Below are positions 15,887 through 22,129 of a DNA stretch of 36,923 bases, piece after piece (within the stretch, counting starts at the first letter, position 1; each line of letters opens with the position of its first letter). Source of the DNA: Bacillus spongiae. Its GTDB lineage: Bacteria; Bacillota; Bacilli; Bacillales; Bacillaceae_K. The notes under the pieces were generated by a model. That model searched no databases. It saw only the letters and a list, made by a program, of their open reading frames with translations, and was not told where the DNA came from. The stretch is taken from assembly GCF_037120725.1 (NCBI RefSeq), contig NZ_JBBAXC010000026.1:1-36923 (forward strand), given 5' to 3'. The position numbers and the translations under genes are program-made.

Positions 15887-16057
15887 TTTAAGTAATGTAT
15901 TGATTGAGTCCAGTAGTTCGGCAGGAATAACCTCAACTTCTACGAGGTTTTTTAGTGCGGTATTTAACTCATTATTATGTATATACTCTTCCGCACGGAT
16001 ATTATTTGCAATTAGTGATTTTGCAACCTTATTTTTTAATTCCTTTGTGTTTTTCAT
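15881..16057 (-). CDS. Small ORF in the aimX position (58 residues)
   Basis: Downstream of aimR and aimP on the same strand, an ATG frame with a weak TTGGGGGTTTATTA leader encodes a helical, charged protein (MKNTKELKNKVAKSLIANNI onward). It has its own promoter, TAGTCA-17-TATACT (16077-16105). In the phi3T/SPbeta arbitrium systems the third element, aimX, is a short RNA or small protein made at this position that promotes lysis. Identity with AimX is inferred from position only; the sequence itself is not recognised. It converges on the CI-like gene. Confidence 0.6.
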   Translation of the reverse strand: MKNTKELKNKVAKSLIANNIRAEEYIHNNELNTALKNLVEVEVIPAELLDSINTLLKN

Positions 16058-16076
16058 TAATAAACCCCCAAAATTT

Positions 16077-16105
16077 AGTATAATTAGAAATTTGTATTTT
16101 GACTA
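16077..16105 (-). promoter_or_regulatory. Promoter of the aimX-position ORF
   Basis: On the minus strand TAGTCA (16100-16105) is followed after 17 bases by TATACT (16077-16082). A hairpin (AGACATCGCACAC with GTGTGGTGTCT, 16127-16151) lies just upstream and may separate aimP read-through from this unit. Confidence 0.5.
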
Positions 16106-16183
16106 AATACCCCTATTCATGACGAAAGACACCACACAGTGTGCGATGTCTAACTTAAAAAATTTATTATTTATTATTTATTT

Positions 16184-16366
16184 TTAGTTTCCAATTCCAG
16201 TCCCTGGGTCGGTTGCTACTGTTTTTAAAACTACTGGAAGTTGTTTGGTCAAATTTTCTTCTTCGACAACGACTTTTTCACTTTCAATCTGTGTTTCGTT
16301 TGCCGATACTGCACTTCCAAATAAAAGACTTCCTGAAATCAATAAACCAGATAGTAGTTTTTTCAT
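16184..16366 (-). CDS. aimP: Arbitrium-type signal peptide precursor (AimP-like)
   Basis: This 60-residue secreted pre-propeptide lies directly downstream of the AimR-like receptor. It has a typical signal sequence (MKKLLSGLLISGSLLFGSAV, cleavage near SANE). An acidic pro-region follows, and the C-terminus is VATDPGTGIGN. Arbitrium precursors have exactly this build, with the last six or so residues released as the signal that re-enters cells and binds AimR. The signal here is probably within DPGTGIGN. The start has GGGAG upstream, and the promoter is AGTGATATAAT (16404-16414). The peptide differs from the RGA-ending signals of SPbeta-like phages. Confidence 0.85.
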   Translation of the reverse strand: MKKLLSGLLISGSLLFGSAVSANETQIESEKVVVEEENLTKQLPVVLKTVATDPGTGIGN

Positions 16367-16403
16367 TTTAATCTCCCTTTCGATTTGCGTATATCGTTAT
16401 TAC

Positions 16404-16414
16404 ATTATATCACT
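16404..16414 (-). promoter_or_regulatory. aimP promoter (extended -10)
   Basis: AGTGATATAAT on the minus strand lies about 40 bases before the aimP start and carries a TG extension. AGTGAT matches the half-site I remember for AimR in SPbeta-group phages, but the second half-site at the expected spacing is absent. Confidence 0.6.
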
Positions 16415-16458
16415 ATTTATATGCGAAATGAATATTTTTTGAATTATTATTCGAACTT

Positions 16459-17601
16459 TTAAACAATTAAAGTCGTCTTATTAGAGAATATTTCTTTTTC
16501 AAACATTGCAACATAAAAATAATCAGAATTATGTTGAAATTCCTTTAATGCTTCAAAATAGTCCTGCTGAGAATTCGTTGCCATTGCTTTATATAACAAT
16601 TGGAATGCTGTTAATTTTCCGTTTTTTAGTTTAATATTTTCCAAAATTTCAAGGGCTAACTCTGAATTTCCAATTTTAACATTGTAATAAGCCAATTCGG
16701 CATCAGATGTTAAATATAAATTATCAAAATTACCCAGTGTTATTTGTATAAAGTCGTGAGTCATCTCTAACGCTCTACGTCTCATAAGGTTATTTTTCAT
16801 GGTTGGCGAGTTTTCAAAATTGTGTACAGCCATTGTAATATATTCCAAACTCAATTCGGGATTTTCGAACAAATATGACTGTGATAATAACTGTAACATT
16901 GCGTCATGAATTAATGGAAATTCTGATTGATAAGATAATTTTAGAATATCAAAAGCCATTTTTCTTGCTGTGTCCACATTATTTTTTCGTAAATGAGAAT
17001 TGGCGATGGCCTCCTTTATCCTTAACATAAAAGATAATTTTGTCGAGTCTTCTTTTATGTACCAAACCCCTTTTAACGCTTCCTTTCCCATCAAATCTAC
17101 CATCTCAAAATCCCTCTTGTCTGCAAAGCAATAAAGGTGGCAGATTTTCTTTAAAGTAGTGTACTTAGGATTTTCCCTTTCATCTTCCATATTTAAAATG
17201 CTTAAATACATTTTTTCACTTTTGATTTTGTATGAATTTCGCTTGTCAATCAATTCGTACAATCGAGCAATTTTATTATCTGGATCAATTGCTTTTATCC
17301 TGCGAATTGTTCGCCTTAACATATTATTTTTCGTTTGATGCGAACAATAATCTAACATGAGGTGAAGATCATCTATTTTCGCTATATCTGCTATGTACAA
17401 GTTAAAGCAAAAGTTTAATCTGTTTTCTGTATGTGTTACATGTTCAACGATTCTCCGAAAAGTTAAAAAATCTGGATGTTGTTTCCCGTTTAGATAATTA
17501 CTTACAGATGGTGGGCTTTTTTTTACCACAGGTGCAAGGGCCTTGTTGTCAATGTTCTTTCGTCGCATGTCCTTTTTTAATAGATTTAAAACGTTTACCA
17601 T
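16459..17601 (-). CDS. aimR: AimR-like arbitrium receptor (RRNPP family)
   Basis: The 380-residue product has an N-terminal helix-turn-helix (residues 1-50: LKKDMRRKNIDNKALAPVVK, then PPSVSNYLNGKQHPDFLTF). A long helical TPR-like array follows, with typical turns such as NNVDTARKMAFDIL and NPELSLEYITMAV. That architecture, the length (about 380-400 in AimR) and the adjacent aimP identify it. In arbitrium, peptide-free AimR drives the lytic programme and the peptide switches it off as lysogens accumulate. The start follows AGGAG. Confidence 0.88.
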   Translation of the reverse strand: MVNVLNLLKKDMRRKNIDNKALAPVVKKSPPSVSNYLNGKQHPDFLTFRRIVEHVTHTENRLNFCFNLYIADIAKIDDLHLMLDYCSHQTKNNMLRRTIRRIKAIDPDNKIARLYELIDKRNSYKIKSEKMYLSILNMEDERENPKYTTLKKICHLYCFADKRDFEMVDLMGKEALKGVWYIKEDSTKLSFMLRIKEAIANSHLRKNNVDTARKMAFDILKLSYQSEFPLIHDAMLQLLSQSYLFENPELSLEYITMAVHNFENSPTMKNNLMRRRALEMTHDFIQITLGNFDNLYLTSDAELAYYNVKIGNSELALEILENIKLKNGKLTAFQLLYKAMATNSQQDYFEALKEFQHNSDYFYVAMFEKEIFSNKTTLIV

Positions 17602-17634
17602 ACTTGCTCACTCCTGTTCTTTTCGCAAAATAAA

Positions 17635-17661
17635 AACCATTCCTCCACAGGAACGGTTCAA
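17635..17661 (-). terminator. Attenuator-like hairpin in the aimR leader
   Basis: On the minus strand ACCGTTCCT-GTGG-AGGAATGGT (one G-U pair) is followed by TTTTTATTTT, between the aimR promoter and its start. A transcript would begin only about 15-20 bases upstream, so most could end here unless the hairpin is opened. Confidence 0.6.
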
Positions 17662-17679
17662 TTTAACAAAAACAGAAAG

Positions 17680-17725
17680 ATTATATGGTAAATCGTTCCG
17701 TATTTCTGTTATAATTGTTCCGTAT
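17680..17725. promoter_or_regulatory. Back-to-back promoters with GTTCCGTAT repeats
   Basis: A minus-strand TATAAT (17680-17685) for aimR and a plus-strand TTATAAT (about 17709-17715) lie 25 bases apart. GTTCCGTAT occurs at 17695-17703 and 17717-17725, about two helical turns apart, overlapping both promoters. The spacing suggests a dimeric regulator, possibly AimR itself. The -35 boxes are weak. Confidence 0.5.
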
Positions 17726-17756
17726 CCTGGTGCTTTAAGAGGTGAGAGGATACACT

Positions 17757-17795
17757 AGGCAGCTTCTCGGGCATGAGAGGCTGTCTTTTTAAATA
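17757..17795 (+). terminator. Rightward terminator
   Basis: AGGCAGCTTCTC and GAGAGGCTGTC pair with G-U matches around a short loop, followed by TTTTTAAAT. It would end a roughly 75-base transcript from the plus-strand promoter near 17710. No convincing ORF lies between, so this may be a small RNA. Confidence 0.55.
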
Positions 17796-18041
17796 AATAC
17801 TTGTAAGTTGGAATTTACAGTTTATTTATAATTTTACAATACTCCCCATTACACTAACATTACAATTCTTTTAGTTGCCTTCTTTTTTAGCGTCACTGTA
17901 ATGCTAACATAATTTCTATCCCTCGTAACTTGGGGAAATTTTGCTCGTTTTTTCACTACTTTTTAAGTAAAAACGCAATATTAAACGATTTTTCCTCAAA
18001 AACTTGGGGGAATTTCGTACTTTATTAACAAAAACACATTT

Positions 18042-19085
18042 TTATCTTTTGTACTTCTTCAACTTTTCCTCTAATGCTTTTCTCTCAGCTTCAGTAAAAT
18101 CATGATTATCATCGTCTTTTTCTACAACTTCTTTAATATTATTAGCTTCATCAAACCAATCCGGTAACTTTTCTTTACGAGTCGGCTTTTGATTATCAGC
18201 ATCAATTTTTTTATTGCGATTATCTATGTATGTATTTAACGCTCTGTCTAGGTAATTACTAAAATTAGATTTTATCTCTTGTGTAAGAACTGTATTTAAT
18301 ATATCCGCAAACTTGTCTTGATCTATGGTGATTTTGTAAGAGTGATATTTTAACTCGATTGTTTCAAAGTAAGAATCATTCAATCTATCTTTTTTGTTTT
18401 TTAGAACCTTTAATACTGTGGAAGGTAAATCAAGTTTATTTATCCTCTCATTGATAGATAGATTCTTTAAAGAAGTCTTTGAAGAAGTCTTTGAAGAAGT
18501 CTTTGAAGTAATCTCTGGTATTGTTCTCTCATTATGAGAAATGCATTTCTCATTTTGAGAATTCGATTTCTCATTTTGAGAAATGGGTAGTAACGGTATT
18601 TCTGGCTCATTTTCTGGTGTTTTTTCAGTTTTTTCTTCTTGTTTTGGAATACCATAGCCTTCTAGCACATAGCCCAATTTATTTAGTTCATTTCGAACAA
18701 AATCAATGTCAACTTTATACCAATTTGTTCTATCCCATTTTTTCTTTGGATCTGGATTTTTCCCCTTAATTATAAATTTATCTTTTGTTAAATCGTTTAA
18801 CATCCGATTTAAGGTTTTAGCACTGGCAATCCCCATTAATTCTTCTGCGAGTTCATCGCCTGTTTTCCAGAACCAACCGTTACGCAAACTTCCTTTTTTC
18901 TTTTTAACTTTATCTTCAAGGCCCAACTTTTCATATTCATCAATTTCTTTCTGGGTTTCTCTGTCTACTTTAATTATAATTTCAGTCCAATAAATCAATT
19001 GATTTAACAAAATTGCCTTTGTAGCATTTCCGGTAATCGCAACCATTTCTTCTTTCAATACAACCCTCTTTAATTTCTCTGTCAT
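18042..19085 (-). CDS. Plasmid replication initiator (winged-helix Rep)
   Basis: The 347-residue product begins MTEKLKRVVLKEEMVAITGN and has an N-terminal winged-helix DNA-binding region (ILLNQLIYWTEI, DELAEELMGIASAKTLNRML, DRTNWYKVDIDFV). This is typical of Firmicutes plasmid and phage replication initiators. The centre is formed by two sets of short repeats: about three heptapeptides (SQNEKSN, SQNEKCI, SHNERTI), then TSSKTSSK. These are the translated iterons of a probable internal origin. A charged C-terminus follows. The start has ATAGGAGGAAACTAGT. Expression appears to be set by a leader attenuator and an antisense RNA. Confidence 0.8.
   Translation of the reverse strand: MTEKLKRVVLKEEMVAITGNATKAILLNQLIYWTEIIIKVDRETQKEIDEYEKLGLEDKVKKKKGSLRNGWFWKTGDELAEELMGIASAKTLNRMLNDLTKDKFIIKGKNPDPKKKWDRTNWYKVDIDFVRNELNKLGYVLEGYGIPKQEEKTEKTPENEPEIPLLPISQNEKSNSQNEKCISHNERTIPEITSKTSSKTSSKTSLKNLSINERINKLDLPSTVLKVLKNKKDRLNDSYFETIELKYHSYKITIDQDKFADILNTVLTQEIKSNFSNYLDRALNTYIDNRNKKIDADNQKPTRKEKLPDWFDEANNIKEVVEKDDDNHDFTEAERKALEEKLKKYKR
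18473..18510. repeat. 12-bp direct repeats inside rep
   Basis: Three near-perfect tandem copies of GAAGTCTTTGAA lie beside the iterons. They translate as SKTS repeats of no obvious structural need, so selection at the DNA level is likely. Confidence 0.7.
18527..18585. repeat. Iterons of the candidate plasmid origin (inside rep)
   Basis: Three copies of TCTCATT(A/T)TGAGA, each a perfect or near-perfect dyad, begin at 18527, 18548 and 18569. The 21-base spacing is two helical turns, so bound Rep would line up on one face. Origins located within the rep gene are known for theta plasmids of Firmicutes. Confidence 0.75.
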
Positions 19086-19109
19086 ACTAGTTTCCTCCTA
19101 TATTGGAAA

Positions 19110-19172
19110 CAAAAAAGAGCAACGTTTCACCGCACGAGAATATAACTCTCGAAATTTGGCAAAACATTGCTC
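19110..19172 (-). terminator. Attenuator in the rep leader
   Basis: On the minus strand GAGCAATGTTT and AAACGTTGCTC pair around an inner hairpin (TTTCGAGAGTTATATTCTCG) and are followed by TTTTTTG. The terminator ends about 10 bases before the rep ribosome binding site, exactly where pIP501/pT181-type attenuators sit. Confidence 0.75.
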
Positions 19173-19183
19173 ATTAAAAACTC

Positions 19184-19212
19184 TTGAAATTTTACACAAA
19201 AACGATTAGAAT
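19184..19212 (+). promoter_or_regulatory. Promoter of the antisense RNA
   Basis: TTGAAA (19184-19189), a 17-base spacer and TAGAAT (19207-19212) form a clear sigma-A promoter on the plus strand, opposite the rep leader. Confidence 0.7.
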
Positions 19213-19218
19213 TATAGA

Positions 19219-19341
19219 GAAATCTAACAGTTTTTTAAAAAGAGCTTTTCTTGCAGGAGTTTTGCCGTACTTGTACTACGGCTAAAACGGTTGACAGTGC
19301 TTCCAACACTAGTCAACACGCTTGGGAAGTTCTTTTTTTAT
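19219..19341 (+). ncRNA. Antisense RNA controlling rep (countertranscribed RNA candidate)
   Basis: A roughly 120-base RNA would start after the TTGAAA/TAGAAT promoter and end at TTCTTTTTTTATT. It contains strong stem-loops (GCCGTAC with GTACTACGGC; GTTGACAGTG with CACTAGTCAAC) and no ORF. It is fully complementary to the 5-prime leader of rep mRNA. In plasmids such as pT181 and pIP501, RNAs of this kind promote attenuation of rep and set copy number. Identified from architecture, not from sequence homology. Confidence 0.7.
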
Positions 19342-19363
19342 TCCGTTCTATTGAATTACATTA

Positions 19364-19392
19364 ATCATACGCTCACGAGGAAAAATTTGCAA
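19364..19392 (-). promoter_or_regulatory. rep promoter
   Basis: On the minus strand TTGCAA, 17 bases and TATGAT form a sigma-A promoter. The rep leader would be about 270 bases and cross the entire antisense RNA region and the attenuator. Confidence 0.7.
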
Positions 19393-19434
19393 TAGAATAT
19401 TGATAATAGATTAATTGGGAATATATAGGAATTT

Positions 19435-19498
19435 AGTGATATACTTATAGAGAAATAGACCCCATTCTTAGCCTTAGAAACGTTCTAGGGCTTTTTTT
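19435..19498 (+). ncRNA. Small-RNA-like unit 1 (about 50 nt)
   Basis: The extended -10 promoter AGTGATATACT (19435-19445) is followed about 40 bases later by an intrinsic terminator (AGCCTTAGAA, CG, TTCTAGGGCT, then seven T). The transcript would contain AGACCCCAUUCUUAG and no start codon. It resembles unit 2 in promoter and layout. Confidence 0.55.
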
Positions 19499-19558
19499 AT
19501 TGAGCGATACTAATGTTCAACAAGTTGCCACACAATATTTACAATTAATTTACATTAT

Positions 19559-19636
19559 AGTGATATATTGGTATAGAGAATTAATTCGTTTTAATTCTCC
19601 TCTTCTTATTGCCCTAGAGTAATCTAGGGTTTTTTT
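19559..19636 (+). ncRNA. Small-RNA-like unit 2 (about 60 nt)
   Basis: The promoter AGTGATATATT (19559-19569) precedes a 5-prime stem (GAGAATTAA-TTCGT-TTTAATTCTC), a single-stranded CTCCTCTTCTT and a terminator (CCCTAGA-GTAA-TCTAGGG, then seven T). The exposed CUCCUCUU is complementary to ribosome binding sites, so translational repression is possible. Confidence 0.6.
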
Positions 19637-19639
19637 GCA

Positions 19640-19668
19640 CTAAAAAAGCCAAACCCGAAAGGATTTGA
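19640..19668 (-). terminator. Terminator of the DPG peptide gene
   Basis: On the minus strand GTCAAATCC-TTTC-GGGTTTGGC forms a 9-bp stem with two G-U pairs, followed by TTTTTT, directly after the stop codon. Confidence 0.75.
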
Positions 19669-19669
19669 C

Positions 19670-19771
19670 TTATGCTCCTGGTCCGCCGCCTGGGTCAATG
19701 TGATGGCTACCACCACCTCCTCCAGTACCTGGGTCAACGACTCCACCTGGTTTTATTCCTGAATCGTTCAT
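19670..19771 (-). CDS. Leaderless Gly/Pro-rich peptide with two DPG motifs (33 residues)
   Basis: The ATG follows an excellent AAAGGGAGGTAATAAT site, and an intrinsic terminator follows the stop, so this looks like a real single-gene unit. The product has no signal sequence. It begins MNDSGIKPGG, contains DPGTGGGGG, SHH, and ends in DPGGGPGA. DPGTG is also the start of the C-terminal AimP signal in this genome; the coding DNA GACCCAGG(G/T)ACTGGA is shared. I suspect a second peptide signal or a cytoplasmic decoy for the AimR-type receptor. No known family is recognised. Confidence 0.65.
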   Translation of the reverse strand: MNDSGIKPGGVVDPGTGGGGGSHHIDPGGGPGA

Positions 19772-19902
19772 ATTATTACCTCCCTTTAATTTCCTAGTAT
19801 TTTTTATTCGACAATATAGGTATATTTCCTTTGAATATTTAAAGGTGTTTGTTATCCTTATGTCTAATTCATACTAAAAGGACACGAGAACGGAGGAATA
19901 AA

Positions 19903-20493
19903 ATGACGAGAACAGATATACCTTACTCTGCTAAAGAGGTTATTGAGGTCTTAGGCATTGGTAATAGTACACTTCGTAAGTGGTCGCTGGCGTTAGAAGA
20001 ACACAACTATAACTTCATTCGAACCGACCAGAACAAAAGAATGTTTACTGATAAAGATTTAGTTATCTTAAAACAGTTTCAAATGTTGGTACAGCGAAAA
20101 AATTTATCAATTAACAATGCTGCTGAAGTGATTGCGAACAAGTATAACAAGGATTCTGATGTTGTGTTCTCGAATGAGACGGAGGTAGAACGCACCTCTG
20201 AAACTCCGTTATCATTTAAGACGTTGCAAGAACAGTATCTGTCCACGAATGAGACGGTGAAAGAACTGAAAACGGATGTGGAACAGCTAAAGACCATGAA
20301 CAGAGAGTTATTACAAGCCTTACAAGAACAGAACAACTACATAAAAGAGAACTTAGAAAGAAGAGATCAGCAATTAATTGAATCAATTCGTGAGAGTCAG
20401 GAAACAAAAAAGTTACTTCTTGAAGCAAAAGAACAACAGGAACAAGAGAAAAAGCCACGAAAGGGAATCTTCCGTTGGCTTTCCAGGGACTAG
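19903..20493 (+). CDS. MerR-like helix-turn-helix / DUF3967-type protein
   Basis: From ATG behind CGGAGGAATAAA the product has 196 residues. The N-terminal MerR-type helix-turn-helix reads YSAKEVIEVLGIGNSTLRKW, then FTDKDLVILKQFQML. A coiled coil (LKTLQEQYLSTNETVKELKT onward) follows. The end resembles DUF3967 (RRDQQLIESIRESQETKKLL, finishing KGIFRWLSRD with an amphipathic basic-aromatic tip). Related proteins occur on Bacillus plasmids and near RacA-type anchoring factors, so a role in plasmid positioning or in regulating the adjacent par operon is plausible. Confidence 0.75.
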   Translation: MTRTDIPYSAKEVIEVLGIGNSTLRKWSLALEEHNYNFIRTDQNKRMFTDKDLVILKQFQMLVQRKNLSINNAAEVIANKYNKDSDVVFSNETEVERTSETPLSFKTLQEQYLSTNETVKELKTDVEQLKTMNRELLQALQEQNNYIKENLERRDQQLIESIRESQETKKLLLEAKEQQEQEKKPRKGIFRWLSRD

Positions 20494-20514
20494 ACGCAAT
20501 GGCGTCTTTTTTTT
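20493..20514 (+). terminator. Terminator after the DUF3967-type gene
   Basis: GACGC-AATG-GCGTC is followed by eight T directly after the stop codon. Confidence 0.8.
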
Positions 20515-20599
20515 ATTTACTGTTAGCCTTTGCAATTAATTACGCTTGTTATTCCAAAAAACGCTCTTTTGTAGACTATTATTTAGAATTTTATTTTAT

Positions 20600-20770
20600 T
20601 ATATTGAACTTTTATATATAAAATCATTAAAACTTTAATGTATTTTCACTTAGATAAGGAGGAAATATGAAATATTATATAAAAATTCATTGAAATTTTA
20701 ATAAAGTTCTAATATTATTAAAAGTACATAGAATAATTGTATAAAACTTTATTAAAAGGGAGATGCTAAT
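20600..20770. promoter_or_regulatory. Candidate parC centromere and parM control region
   Basis: Very AT-rich DNA upstream of parM carries repeats of AACTTTATTAAAA: a perfect inverted pair at 20696-20708 and 20745-20757, and related AACTTTAATG and AACTTTTATA elements at 20631 and 20607. Clustered repeats upstream of parM are where ParR assembles in type II systems and where it represses the operon. A tiny ORF (MKYYIKIH, 20667-20693) with AAGGAGGAAAT lies in the region and could be a leader peptide. Confidence 0.65.
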
Positions 20771-21793
20771 ATGAGTAACAAGCGTATAGTAATTGGTTTG
20801 GATCATGGAAATGGTTGGGTTAAGGCAAAAACAGATTCAAATATGGTTGTATTGCCGTCCTATATTGCTCGTAAAGATTCTTTAGGTGAAGGATTAACAG
20901 GTGGAAAATTAGAGTTAAATGAGTTTGAAAGTAGTACCCATAAAGGTGAAGTGTATGTATGGGGAAAAGACGTCGTTAAGGCTGAACGCCCATTATCAAC
21001 ATACGGAAGCCAGAATCGTTACCAACAAAAGTATTATAAACTGTTGAACCAATTTGCATTAGCAAAAGTATTAGGCAATTATACTGGAGATGTTGTAGAA
21101 GCATTAGTAATTACGGGAATTCCTTCTCAGGAGAAAGGGACAGAACTTGAAAAGGATTTAGAATCTACATTACGAGGATCTCATTTGGTTAAAGTTGATG
21201 GAAAAGAAATCATTATTAAAGTAACAAAAGTGGTTATTGTTCCCCAACCTGTGGGGACATTAATGTCTCAATACTTAGATAACGATGGTTTTGTTAAAGA
21301 AGAGTCATATGAAGAGGATGCCGTTGCTGTTATTGACGTCGGTACTGGAACGACTGACTTAGATCACATCAAAGAGTTAAGACGTCAAACGGATGATTTT
21401 GATTCAATTAAAATAGGAATGTTTGATGTTTATAAGAAAATTTCAGACTTTGTAAATAGACAAAATCCAAGTGCAAACGCAACGCCTCAAAAAGTAGAGG
21501 AACAGTTTGAGAACGGCTCTTACACAGTGTCAAAACGAAGCAAGATTGATATTACTGGTATAAAAGAAGATGTTCTTGAGACTGTAGCAATGGACATTAA
21601 AAACTCTATTATACAACGTTGGAGAACGTGGGATCGTTTCGACGAAATTATTATTACAGGTGGTGGAGCAACCCCACTTGGACAGAAGTTAAAAGAATTA
21701 ATTGGAGATGCTACGCCAATAAAAGAAGCTCAAATTGCAAATGCAGAAGGATTTTATAAGTACGGAAAATTTATAGAAGGAGCGAGTAAATAA
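20771..21793 (+). CDS. parM: ParM/StbA-like actin-type partition ATPase
   Basis: The 340-residue product has the actin/Hsp70 fold signatures: phosphate 1 IGLDHGNGWVKAK (residues 8-20), phosphate 2 VAVIDVGTGTTDLDHI (about 186-201) and the adenosine motif EIIITGGGATPLG (about 296-308). ParM-type filaments push plasmid copies apart when capped by ParR bound at parC. The start ATG follows AAAGGGAGATGCTAAT. The stop codon abuts the start of the next gene, giving one operon. Confidence 0.92.
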   Translation: MSNKRIVIGLDHGNGWVKAKTDSNMVVLPSYIARKDSLGEGLTGGKLELNEFESSTHKGEVYVWGKDVVKAERPLSTYGSQNRYQQKYYKLLNQFALAKVLGNYTGDVVEALVITGIPSQEKGTELEKDLESTLRGSHLVKVDGKEIIIKVTKVVIVPQPVGTLMSQYLDNDGFVKEESYEEDAVAVIDVGTGTTDLDHIKELRRQTDDFDSIKIGMFDVYKKISDFVNRQNPSANATPQKVEEQFENGSYTVSKRSKIDITGIKEDVLETVAMDIKNSIIQRWRTWDRFDEIIITGGGATPLGQKLKELIGDATPIKEAQIANAEGFYKYGKFIEGASK

Positions 21794-22048
21794 ATGGCCG
21801 TTTATCAACTCCCATATGATGAAGAACTAGACAAAGATATTCATAATTGGTTGCAGACTCTTCCACGAAATAGAAAAGCTGAAATGGTGAGGAATGCTAT
21901 TAGGTTTTATTTACAGGCTAATAAAGGTGGTAATATGTACACTGTTAATCCTGTTGAGTTTTATAATGTGAACACTGAGGAAAAAGTAGAAGAAACAAAA
22001 AAGGAAAGAAAGGCACCTAATATACCTACAAATGGAAATTTTGAATAA
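21794..22048 (+). CDS. parR: ParR-like ribbon-helix-helix DNA-binding adaptor
   Basis: This 84-residue protein starts immediately at the parM stop. The N-terminal half fits a ribbon-helix-helix fold (MAVYQLPYDEELDKDIHNWL, NRKAEMVRNAIRFYLQANKG). The C-terminal half is charged and flexible (EEKVEETKKERKAPN), as expected for the segment that contacts the actin filament. It should bind the repeats upstream of parM. Assigned mainly by position and fold pattern. Confidence 0.8.
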   Translation: MAVYQLPYDEELDKDIHNWLQTLPRNRKAEMVRNAIRFYLQANKGGNMYTVNPVEFYNVNTEEKVEETKKERKAPNIPTNGNFE

Positions 22049-22055
22049 TTAAAAT

Positions 22056-22080
22056 AAGCCCACTCAATGAGTGGGTTTTT
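22056..22080 (+). terminator. Terminator T1 (repeated cassette)
   Basis: AAGCCCACTC-AAT-GAGTGGGTTTTT is a perfect stem ending the par operon. The same 25 bases occur at 22978-23002, and a version with one change at 23566-23590. Confidence 0.9.
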
Positions 22081-22091
22081 GTATACATAGA

Positions 22092-22123
22092 AAAAAGAGA
22101 GACATTATAACGTCTCTCTTTAA
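22092..22123. terminator. Bidirectional terminator between convergent genes
   Basis: AAAGAGAGAC-ATTATAAC-GTCTCTCTTT is a perfect 10-bp stem with A and T tracts on both sides. It serves the leftward secreted-protein gene and insulates it from the par operon. Confidence 0.85.
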
Positions 22124-22129
22124 GTTTGA

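Larger units (their letters stand above)
17602..18041. other. Intergenic region between aimR and rep
   Basis: It contains the aimR leader and promoter, a rightward transcript candidate ending in a terminator near 17791, and two copies of a TTGGGG-type motif (ACTTGGGGAAATTT near 17930, ACTTGGGGGAATTT near 18003). It also has a pair of CACTAACATTAC / GTAATGCTAACAT repeats. No further gene is seen. Confidence 0.5.
19086..19669. other. Non-coding control region between rep and the DPG peptide gene
   Basis: No protein gene is supported here. The region holds the rep attenuator, the antisense RNA and opposing promoters. Beyond these are two tandem small-RNA-like units, each with an AGTGATATA promoter and its own terminator, and the terminator of the leftward DPG peptide gene. 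Confidence 0.7.
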
